A DNA stretch of 41,519 nt, taken from NCBI GenBank assembly GCA_003696075.1, contig RFHH01000054.1:1-41519 (forward strand), given 5' to 3'. The notes beneath the pieces are model-generated. The model was given only the letters and a program-made list of their open reading frames with translations, had not been told where the DNA came from and made no database searches. The stretch comes from Acidobacteriota bacterium. GTDB taxonomy: Bacteria; Acidobacteriota; Polarisedimenticolia; J045. This document shows, in pieces, positions 26,042 through 32,655 of this stretch. How positions within the stretch are numbered: position 1 is the stretch's first letter; each line of letters opens with the position of its first letter. The position numbers and the translations under genes are program-made.

Positions 26042-26625
26042 GCCCGGGGCTCCTCCGCCGGGCCCTCCGGGCCGCCGAGCAGCTCCTGGACGCGGCGCTC
26101 GATCGCCTCCAGATCGTTCACCCCGGTGAAAACGTCGGCCACCGTCCCGTCGCGGTCGATCAACAGAAGCGTCGGGATACCGATCACGTCCCCCCAGGCG
26201 CACGAGAATTCCGCCGCGTCGTCGTCGTAGAGGACCTGATACCCGACGTCCCGCTGCGCCACGAAGCTCGGGCCGATGCTCATGGCGTTGCTGTCGATCA
26301 TGATGCCGACGACCTCGAAGCCGCGGTCCCCGTACTTCCGGTCCATCGCCTCCAGATGCGGAAGCGCCGCCAGACACGGAGCGCACCAGGTCGCCCAGAC
26401 GTCGACGAGGGCCACCTTCCCGGCGATCAGGTCGTTGACCACCACTCGGCCGCCGCTGGCGTCCTTCACCTCGAGCGGCGGAGCCTTCTCGCCGGCGCGC
26501 AGAAGGTCGCGCGGCTCGCACGTTTTTTCCGCCGTCGCCGTGCATCCGCTCAGGAGCAGGGCGGCCCCGAGCGCCAGGGCGAGCCCCGCCGGAACCGTCC
26601 GCCGAACCAGCCTGCTTCCGGTCAC
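26038..26625 (-). CDS. TlpA/ResA-like thiol-disulfide lipoprotein
   Basis: 195 residues. The lipobox LLLSGC with Cys 28 marks a membrane-anchored lipoprotein. The thioredoxin domain opens with GEKAPPLEV and has the active site WATWCAPC (Cys 81 and 84), the AlkC/TlpA-type insert, and the cis-Pro region GIPTLLLIDRDGTVAD. It should act on periplasmic disulfides, often in cytochrome c maturation; no ccm genes are nearby. GTG 26625 is chosen because a GGAGGAG site lies 8 nt ahead and the signal peptide follows immediately. An in-frame upstream extension would be Arg-rich and unlikely. The only thing in the divergent spacer is a TAAGAT box at 26708-26713. Confidence 0.9.
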   Translation of the reverse strand: MTGSRLVRRTVPAGLALALGAALLLSGCTATAEKTCEPRDLLRAGEKAPPLEVKDASGGRVVVNDLIAGKVALVDVWATWCAPCLAALPHLEAMDRKYGDRGFEVVGIMIDSNAMSIGPSFVAQRDVGYQVLYDDDAAEFSCAWGDVIGIPTLLLIDRDGTVADVFTGVNDLEAIERRVQELLGGPEGPAEEPRA

Positions 26626-26750
26626 GTCGGTCTCCTCCGCGCGCCGTCGTTTCCTGCGCCCCCGCAGCCCGGCGCCCGGCTGCCTCCTCCACGCCTCGAA
26701 GGCGGCGATCTTAGCCCGGCGCGCGGCGGGGCGCCGCCCCGCCGCCATGC

Positions 26751-26790
26751 GATAATCGCGCGCCGGCGCCGCGCGGCGCCGGGGAGGAGC
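26751..26790 (+). promoter_or_regulatory. Promoter box, perfect palindrome and Shine-Dalgarno site of the LOG gene
   Basis: GATAAT (26751-26756) is a good -10 box, with a weak -35. Its predicted start falls where a perfect 20-nt palindrome begins (26763-26782, ccggcgccgcgcggcgccgg). The ribosome site GGGGAGGAG (26781-26789) follows at once and the ATG is at 26792. The leader is about 30 nt, almost all of it hairpin plus ribosome site. Confidence 0.5.
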
Positions 26791-26791
26791 G

Positions 26792-27331
26792 ATGGGGTCA
26801 CCGGAGCGGGGCATCGCCGTCTTCGGCGGCGTCGAGGCGGAACCCGGTGACGCCGCCTACGAGCTGGCCCGCCGGGTGGGGTGCCTCGTCGCCGAGCGCG
26901 GTCTGCCGGTCGTGACCGGCGGTTACGGCGGCGTGATGGAGGCCGCCAGCCGAGGGGCCCGCGAGGCCGGGGGGGAGGCGGTGGGGGTGACCTGCGCGGC
27001 GTTCCGCGGGCGGACGCCGAATCCCTACCTCACTCTCGAGATCGAGGAGCCGACGCTTTCGGCGAGGACCGAGCGGCTGGTCGCCCTCTCGCGCGGGTTC
27101 GTGGTGCTCGCGGGTCGCGCCGGGACCCTCGCCGAACTCGCCTACCTGTGGGCCGCGTTGCGGGCCGGCGTGATCGCCGCGCCGGTGGCGATCCTGGACG
27201 ACGCCTGGTCCGCCCTGTACCGTGAGCTGGTCCGCTCCGGGCGCCTCGACGAGCGCCCGCGCCGGGCGACGCGGGTCGCCCGGGACGCCGACGAGGCGGT
27301 GGCGATCGCCTCGGGCGGAGGATCGGGATGA
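26792..27331 (+). CDS. LOG/SLOG-family protein (nucleotide-binding, possible phosphoribohydrolase)
   Basis: 179 residues, Rossmann-like. It has IAVFGGVEAEPGD at the start, the signature VTGGYGGVMEAASRGA (42-57) and the second motif LAGRAGTLAELAYLWAAL. In LOG enzymes (cytokinin-type 5'-monophosphate phosphoribohydrolases, often misnamed lysine decarboxylase) these read GGGxxGLM and PGGxGTxxE. Here the second is changed to GRAGTLAE, as in the TIGR00725 branch, so activity is uncertain. It starts a plus-strand operon, and its stop overlaps lepB (ATGA). Confidence 0.82.
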   Translation: MGSPERGIAVFGGVEAEPGDAAYELARRVGCLVAERGLPVVTGGYGGVMEAASRGAREAGGEAVGVTCAAFRGRTPNPYLTLEIEEPTLSARTERLVALSRGFVVLAGRAGTLAELAYLWAALRAGVIAAPVAILDDAWSALYRELVRSGRLDERPRRATRVARDADEAVAIASGGGSG

Positions 27332-28002
27332 GCGAACCGGCCGGAGGCGCGCCTCCGAAGGGGGTGATCCGCGAGTACGTGGAAACGATCGCGGTGTGCG
27401 TGCTCTTCCTCGTCTTCGCCCGCACCTTCGTGTTCATGCAGTCGAAGATCCCCACCGAGTCGATGCTGAACACCCTCCTCGTCGGGGACTACATCCTCGT
27501 CAACCGGAACGTCTACGGCGCTCCCGGGGACGGCGGCGGACTGGCGATCCTCGGGCAGCGCCCGATCCGCCGGCAGGACGTGATCGTCTTCCGCTACCCC
27601 GAGGATCCCGACGTGGACTTCGTGAAGCGGGTCATCGCGCTGCCGGGCGAGACGATCCGGATCGACGCGGGACGCGTGTACGTGGACGGCGAACCGCTCG
27701 ACGAGCCGTACGTCCGCCGGACGGTCAGCCTGGACCGGACCTACTTCGGGCCCTACAAGGTGCCGAAGGACGCCTACTTCGTGATGGGCGACAACCGCAC
27801 GAACTCCAGGGACTCGCGCGTCTGGGGTCCGGTGCCGCGGGCGATGGTCAAGGGACGGGCGTTCTTCGTCTGGTTCTCGTACAAGGAAGACCGGAACGAT
27901 CACCTCCGGACGGGCTGGCGCCGGCTCTACTCGATCGGCAAGAAGCTCGTTCACTTTCCCACCCGCACGCGCTGGCATCGCCTGTTCTCCCTGATCCGCT
28001 GA
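27328..28002 (+). CDS. lepB: Signal peptidase I
   Basis: 224 residues. One membrane anchor (about 17-37) is followed by the nucleophile box SKIPTESM with Ser 45, then by DVIVFRYPEDPDVDFVKRVI split around the catalytic Lys 100, and GDNRTNSRDSRVWGPVP. The enzyme removes Sec and Tat signal peptides on the outer face of the inner membrane; many exported products in this window are its likely substrates. The nucleophile box has Thr-Glu where Ser-Gly is common. The ATG overlaps the LOG gene stop. Confidence 0.95.
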   Translation: MSEPAGGAPPKGVIREYVETIAVCVLFLVFARTFVFMQSKIPTESMLNTLLVGDYILVNRNVYGAPGDGGGLAILGQRPIRRQDVIVFRYPEDPDVDFVKRVIALPGETIRIDAGRVYVDGEPLDEPYVRRTVSLDRTYFGPYKVPKDAYFVMGDNRTNSRDSRVWGPVPRAMVKGRAFFVWFSYKEDRNDHLRTGWRRLYSIGKKLVHFPTRTRWHRLFSLIR

Positions 28003-28027
28003 GCCCCGGCGGGCTTCCCGTTCGTCC

Positions 28028-28049
28028 TATACTCACCGCCCCGGGGCGG
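28028..28049 (+). promoter_or_regulatory. Candidate promoter and 5' palindrome ahead of the SPOR-like gene
   Basis: TATACT (28028-28033) is a near-consensus -10 without a clear -35. A perfect 14-nt palindrome, ccgccccggggcgg (28036-28049), lies at the predicted transcript start. The leader to ATG 28117 would be about 77 nt. Confidence 0.4.
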
Positions 28050-28116
28050 GTTGCCGTGCCCGAGGCGCCGAGCGAGGTTCTCCCTCGGGCTCCGGGAGCT
28101 TCTCAGGGAGGGAGTC

Positions 28117-28965
28117 ATGGACCAGTCGAAGGGCGACGACCGCCGTCCGGAAAGCGCGCGGCCGGCCGAGGAGCCGCGCGTCGCCCAGGAGCTACGCTAC
28201 GACGGGCCGATCACCATCGACGACGAGGCGTTCGAGCAGGGACCGCGGCACCCCGGCTCGGCGCGCCGCACCGTGATCGCCTTCTTCGCCGTCTCGTTCG
28301 TCGTCGTCGTTCTGCTCGGAGTCGCCCTGTTCCTCAAGGAGGACGAACAGGCGCCCGATGTCACGTCGCTCGTCGCCGCGGCCCGCGGCGAGAAACCCGT
28401 TCCGGGGCTCGCGCCGCCGCCGCCGGCGGAGCAGCCCGAGGCGGCCGAGCCCGGAACGAACCCCGCCGCGCCGGCCGCCGAGGCGGACGCCGGCGCCTGG
28501 CGCCCGGTGCCCGCTCCGGAAACGCCACCGGAGGCGCCGCAACCGGCCGCCGCCGCGGCCCCACCGGAAGAGCGCCCCGCGCCGCGGGCCGCCGCGCACT
28601 ACGTCGAGCCGGCCGCCGAACCCGCCGCCGGGACCGCGCCGGTCGAGGCGGCCCGCGGGGGGAGCCTCGCGGAGGTCGCCCGCCGCTCGCGCCGGCTGGC
28701 GATGGCGGCCCCCTCGGGAAGCTGGACCCTGCAGGTGCTCTTCGCCTGCGATCCGGCGAACGTCCGGCGAGCGCTCGCCCAGGCGGGCGGGGACGAGCTC
28801 CTGGTGTTCGCCGTGAACCGCGACGGCCGGCAGTGTGACCGGCTGGCGTGGGGCATCTTCGGCAGCCGGGACGAAGCGTCGGGCGCGGTCGCCCGGGTTC
28901 CCGCGTACTTCCGCCGCGCCAATCCGCCGCAGCCGGTGGTGTTGGCGCGGGCGGCGGGGTTGTGA
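28117..28965 (+). CDS. Single-pass membrane protein with SPOR-like C-terminal domain
   Basis: 282 residues: cytoplasmic N-terminus (1-50), one membrane helix (about 52-73, TVIAFFAVSFVVVVLLGVAL), a linker of about 120 residues rich in Pro, Ala and Glu, and a C-terminal domain (about 205-280) starting SGSWTLQVLFACDP and continuing with WGIFGSRDEASGAVARVP. The N-in anchor, low-complexity linker and periplasmic SPOR-type domain are the layout of FtsN/DedD-like proteins that bind denuded peptidoglycan at division sites. Two Cys in the domain (ACDP and RQCDRLAW) may pair. The ribosome site AGGGAGG precedes ATG 28117. The SPOR match is by pattern and not certain. Confidence 0.75.
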   Translation: MDQSKGDDRRPESARPAEEPRVAQELRYDGPITIDDEAFEQGPRHPGSARRTVIAFFAVSFVVVVLLGVALFLKEDEQAPDVTSLVAAARGEKPVPGLAPPPPAEQPEAAEPGTNPAAPAAEADAGAWRPVPAPETPPEAPQPAAAAAPPEERPAPRAAAHYVEPAAEPAAGTAPVEAARGGSLAEVARRSRRLAMAAPSGSWTLQVLFACDPANVRRALAQAGGDELLVFAVNRDGRQCDRLAWGIFGSRDEASGAVARVPAYFRRANPPQPVVLARAAGL

Positions 28966-28975
28966 CGGCTCTCCC

Positions 28976-30361
28976 GTGACGGGCCGAACCGCCATCGCGC
29001 TGCTCGCCCTCGCCGGGGCCGCCGGTGCCGCCTCGCCGGCGGCCGTGCTCCACCTGAAGAGCGGCGGTGCGGTGGCGGTCTCCAGCTACTGGATCGAGGG
29101 CGACACCGTCTTCTACGAGGGGCCCGGTGGGGTGGTGGGCCTGCCTCGCAGCGAGGTGGCCCGCATCGACGACGACGCGCCCGGCCCTCCGCCCGGCCGT
29201 CGCTCCCCCGCCGCCCCGAGGCCGGAGGCCCGGCCGTCGCCTCCCGATCGCGGCAGCCAGGACCGCTGGAGCGACGAGGAACTCGAGCAGGCGATCGCGA
29301 GGCTCGAGGAGGAGCGGCGGCGGGCCGGTATCGCGGAGCAGCGGCGGCGGATCGACGAGGGTCTGGCCAACCTGCACGTCCTCCTGGCGCGCCGCCATGC
29401 GGAGCGGGGGGAGCTGGATGCCGCGGAAGACGAGTACGAGCGCGCCCTCGGCCTGCTGCCGCGGCATCGCGTGGCGCGGGTCGAACTCGGCTGGCTCGAG
29501 TTGCGCGCCGGGCGCTCCCGCCGGGCCGAGGCGGTGGTCGAAACGGGACTCGCCGCCGATCCGGACGACCCGTGGCTCCTCGAGCTCCGCGGGGAGATCC
29601 TCTACCGCGCCAACCGCCTGGAAGACGCGCTCGAGGACCTCCGCGCAGCCCTGAGAAAGCGACCCGGCGATGCGGGCCTTCGCGCGCGGCTGGAAAAGGT
29701 CCGGCGCGACCTTTCTGCGGAGCGCGGGTACCGGCGGACGCTCTCCCGCCATTTCGAGGTGCGGTACGACGGCGACCGGGACGACGCCGCCGGCGAGCTG
29801 CTCGTCGAGGTTCTCGAGGACGCCTGGGACGAGCTGACGAGAGAGCTCGAGGTCTACCCCACCGAGCCGATCACAGTGATCCTGTACACCAGCCGCCAGT
29901 TCCACGAAACGACCGGGACGGGACGCGAGGTCGCGGGGCTGTACGACGGGAAGATCCGGCTGCCGGCCGGCGGGATCGAACGCGTGACCCCGGCGGTACG
30001 CCGGGTGGCCCGCCACGAGCTGGTGCACGCCCTGCTGCGGGCCAAGGCGGCCGGACCGCTCCCCCGGTGGCTTCACGAGGGGCTGGCGCAGCTCCTCGAG
30101 CCGCGCGATCCGGACACCGTCCGCCCCGCCCTCGCCCGCGCCGCCTCGGAGGGGCGGCTCGACCTCGAGCCGTTCTCCTACCCTGCATCGCTGTCCTTCG
30201 TCGCGTTCCTCGACTCCCGCTACTCGCGCACCCGGCTCCTGTGGCTGGTGGAGCGGCTGGCCCGCGGACAGCCGGAGGACGATGCTTTCCTCGGCGCCTT
30301 CGGCGCCGGACGCGAGGAGCTCGTCGACGAATGGCGGCGGTGGCTGCCGGAGCGGAGCTGA
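28976..30361 (+). CDS. Exported TPR protein with gluzincin (peptidase MA-like) domain
   Basis: 461 residues from GTG 28976. The signal peptide (GRTAIALLALAGAAGAA) is followed by a small beta domain (VLHLKSGGAVAVSSYWIEGD, 24-65), a Pro-rich linker, a charged helix (98-130), TPR-like pairs (about 135-245) and a zinc peptidase domain. The latter has HELVH (347-351) and the downstream third ligand in WLHEG (Glu 368), the gluzincin layout of DUF1570/peptidase_MA_2. It should be a periplasmic metallopeptidase of unknown substrate. It is 10 nt after the SPOR-like gene, and its 3' end overlaps the next gene by 31 nt. No clear ribosome site is seen. Confidence 0.8.
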   Translation: MTGRTAIALLALAGAAGAASPAAVLHLKSGGAVAVSSYWIEGDTVFYEGPGGVVGLPRSEVARIDDDAPGPPPGRRSPAAPRPEARPSPPDRGSQDRWSDEELEQAIARLEEERRRAGIAEQRRRIDEGLANLHVLLARRHAERGELDAAEDEYERALGLLPRHRVARVELGWLELRAGRSRRAEAVVETGLAADPDDPWLLELRGEILYRANRLEDALEDLRAALRKRPGDAGLRARLEKVRRDLSAERGYRRTLSRHFEVRYDGDRDDAAGELLVEVLEDAWDELTRELEVYPTEPITVILYTSRQFHETTGTGREVAGLYDGKIRLPAGGIERVTPAVRRVARHELVHALLRAKAAGPLPRWLHEGLAQLLEPRDPDTVRPALARAASEGRLDLEPFSYPASLSFVAFLDSRYSRTRLLWLVERLARGQPEDDAFLGAFGAGREELVDEWRRWLPERS

Positions 30362-31758
30362 CCTTTCCCGCCGAGGGGCGGCTGGCGCAGTATCCCCTGC
30401 CCTCTCTCCTCGGGTGGCTCGGTCGGCTCCGGGCCACCGGCGCGCTCGACGTCACGCGCCGGAAGCTCGTCCGGCGGTTCGTGCTCGAGGAGGGGCGGGT
30501 TCTCGTCGTCGTCTCCAACGCCCTCGAGGACCGCCTGTACGAGTGGGCCCGCGAGTCGGGTCGCCTCGACGTCGAGGACTGGAAGGCCGTGTCGCTCGAG
30601 CAGCGCCTGGCGCGCCGGCCCCTGGCCGGAGCCGTCCTGGTGGAGCGCGGTCTGGCGACCCCCGGCCAGGTGCGGGGGTGGTTGCGCGACCAGATCGTCG
30701 AGCTGCTGTGCGAGGCGGCCGCGTGGCGCGACGCTCGCTACGCCCTGCACGCCGGTCGGGCCGAGCTGGGTGAAGAGCCGACGGCGGACCTGCCCGCCGT
30801 CGCGGCGGCCCTCGAGGTGGCCCGCCGCGTCGCCCCGCCCCGCCGGCCGGTTCTGCCGCCCTACGTGGTCGCCCGGATCGGCGCGGAGGAGCTCGAGGGA
30901 ATCGAACTCCGGCCTGAGGAGCGGGCGCTTCTCGAACGAGCGAAGGAGCCGATCGCGCTCGGCGCCCTCGCCCCCGAGCGCGATACGGCCGGGCTCGAGG
31001 TCCTCTGGGCGGCGGGCCTCCTGGCGGAGGCCGAGCCTCCCCGGCATGCCGCGGAGACGCATCACGTCCGCGAAGAGGAGCTGCAGGAGTGGCTCAAGGC
31101 GGCGGCGGCCGAGCAGCTCGAGCGGCTCTTGGGCGTCGAGCCCGGCGCGGACGTGGACGAAGTGCGCCGCGGGTACTACCGCACCGTGCGCCGCTTCCAT
31201 CCCGACCGCTTCCGGGGCGGGCCCCTCGCCCGGTATCACAAACAGGTGGAAAGCGCCTTCCGGCTCGTGCACGAGGCGTTGAAGATCCTGACCGATCCGG
31301 CCGAGTACCGCGCCTGGCAGCAGCGCCGGCGGCAGAAGGTCGCACGCCGGCCGGAGGAGATGGCCCGGCAGCGGCTCGCGCTCGCCCGCGCCGCAGCGCG
31401 CGCGGGAAATCGGGCACAGGCGGTCGAGCACCTCGAACGCGCCATGGAGGATCACCCGGACGACGCCGAGGTGGCGTTCCACCTGGCGCTGCTGCTGATC
31501 GGCAACCCGCGGCGCCGGCGTGAGGCAGCGGGGCTGCTGGAGGACCTCGCCAAGCGCCATCCGCACCGCGCGGACATCCTCGCCGCGTGGGGCATCGCCC
31601 TCAAGCGCCTCGGCGAGGGGGACCGCGCCGTCGCGGCGATCACGCGGGCCCTCGCCCTCGACCGCCACCAGCTGATCGCCCGGGCGGCCCGTAACGACGA
31701 GGCCGCTCTCGAGCGGTTGCGCGACGATCCGTTTCTCGGCCCCCTATTCCGGAGCTGA
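30331..31758 (+). CDS. PATAN (DUF4388)-J-domain-TPR protein
   Basis: 475 residues. Residues 10-130 match the DUF4388/PATAN pattern: LAQYPLPSLLGWLGRLRATG, then GALDVTRRKLVRRFVLEEGR and VSNALEDRLYEW. A J-domain follows (about 262-335) with GYYRTVRRFHPDRFRGG, the HPD at 290-292 intact, so it should stimulate a DnaK. The C-terminus (345-465) holds TPR-like helices (NRAQAVEHLERAMEDHPDD, EGDRAVAAITRALALD). The protein has no signal peptide and is cytoplasmic. PATAN domains occur in signalling proteins of delta-proteobacteria, Deinococcus and cyanobacteria. The ATG at 30331 lies inside the previous gene; GTG 30340 is an alternative. Its 3' end overlaps the convergent hydrolase gene by 15 nt. Confidence 0.85.
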   Translation: MAAVAAGAELTFPAEGRLAQYPLPSLLGWLGRLRATGALDVTRRKLVRRFVLEEGRVLVVVSNALEDRLYEWARESGRLDVEDWKAVSLEQRLARRPLAGAVLVERGLATPGQVRGWLRDQIVELLCEAAAWRDARYALHAGRAELGEEPTADLPAVAAALEVARRVAPPRRPVLPPYVVARIGAEELEGIELRPEERALLERAKEPIALGALAPERDTAGLEVLWAAGLLAEAEPPRHAAETHHVREEELQEWLKAAAAEQLERLLGVEPGADVDEVRRGYYRTVRRFHPDRFRGGPLARYHKQVESAFRLVHEALKILTDPAEYRAWQQRRRQKVARRPEEMARQRLALARAAARAGNRAQAVEHLERAMEDHPDDAEVAFHLALLLIGNPRRRREAAGLLEDLAKRHPHRADILAAWGIALKRLGEGDRAVAAITRALALDRHQLIARAARNDEAALERLRDDPFLGPLFRS

Positions 31759-32655
31759 CGGCGGCGCGGCGAGGAAGGCGCCGATCCGCTCCGCCGTGGC
31801 GGCCGGACGCTCCCACACCACCATGTGGCCGGCCCCCGGAACGATCTCGAATCGGGTGCCGATGCGATCGGCCATCTCCCGGCCGATCCGGGGCGGGACC
31901 AGCCGGTCCTGCTCGCCGAAGATGACCAGGGCCGGCACGGCGAGCCCTTCGAGCAGGCCGTCGAGGAGGAACCGGCCGGACAGGGCGGACGCGAGCAGCG
32001 CAGCGGAGGTCCCCGCCGGGCGCCGCACCGCGATCCACAGCAGCGGCGCCGGCACGAAGCGGGGCGGCCGGGCGAACAGAAGCGGGAGGCTCGCGCGGGC
32101 CTGGGCGACGGTCGTGGACAGCAGCTGGGGGAGCGGTGGCGGATCGAAGGGCAGCCCGGGAGAGGAAACCAGCACGACCGGCCCGCACCGCCCCGGGTCC
32201 CGAAGCGCGGCGTAGGCGACGATCCACCCGCCGAGCGAATGCCCCACGAGCGCGGGCCTCGGGCCCATCTCGAGCCGCCCGGCCGCCTCGAGCAGCAGGT
32301 TCGCGGCGGCGCCGATGTCGAGCGGCCGGATGGGTGCCGGGGAACGGCCGTGACCCGGAAGGTCGATGGTCACGGCCCGGAAACCGCGGCGCGCCAGTTC
32401 CCGGGCGAGAGGAAGGAGAACCGTCCCCTCCCCCCGAAGGCCGTGCAGGAGCAGAACGGGCCGGCCGCGGCCGACCTCCAGGTATCGCAGGCGCGCGTCC
32501 CCGGCCTCGATCTCCCCCGCGCGCGCTCCGTAGCGCCATCGCGCCGCGAGCCGCCAGGTTCCCAACGCCAGCTCGGGAAAGGCGGTGAGCGCGGCCGCCA
32601 GCAGGAAGGGCGCCGCCGCGGCGCCGAGGAGAGCGGCGCGGCGTCCCGGCGTCAC
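31744..32655 (-). CDS. Membrane-anchored alpha/beta hydrolase
   Basis: 303 residues from GTG 32655. An N-terminal hydrophobic anchor (ALLGAAAAPFLLAAALTAF, 8-26) precedes the alpha/beta hydrolase fold with oxyanion HGLRGEG (71-77), DLPGHGRS, nucleophile elbow GHSLGG (Ser 140), acid FGEQDRLVPP (Asp 250) and base GAGHMVVWE (His 277). The triad is complete. The substrate is unknown; bacterial members include esterases and C-C hydrolases. The start overlaps the mutS2 stop (GTGA). The 3' end overlaps the convergent PATAN-J gene. Confidence 0.88.
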   Translation of the reverse strand: MTPGRRAALLGAAAAPFLLAAALTAFPELALGTWRLAARWRYGARAGEIEAGDARLRYLEVGRGRPVLLLHGLRGEGTVLLPLARELARRGFRAVTIDLPGHGRSPAPIRPLDIGAAANLLLEAAGRLEMGPRPALVGHSLGGWIVAYAALRDPGRCGPVVLVSSPGLPFDPPPLPQLLSTTVAQARASLPLLFARPPRFVPAPLLWIAVRRPAGTSAALLASALSGRFLLDGLLEGLAVPALVIFGEQDRLVPPRIGREMADRIGTRFEIVPGAGHMVVWERPAATAERIGAFLAAPPSAPE

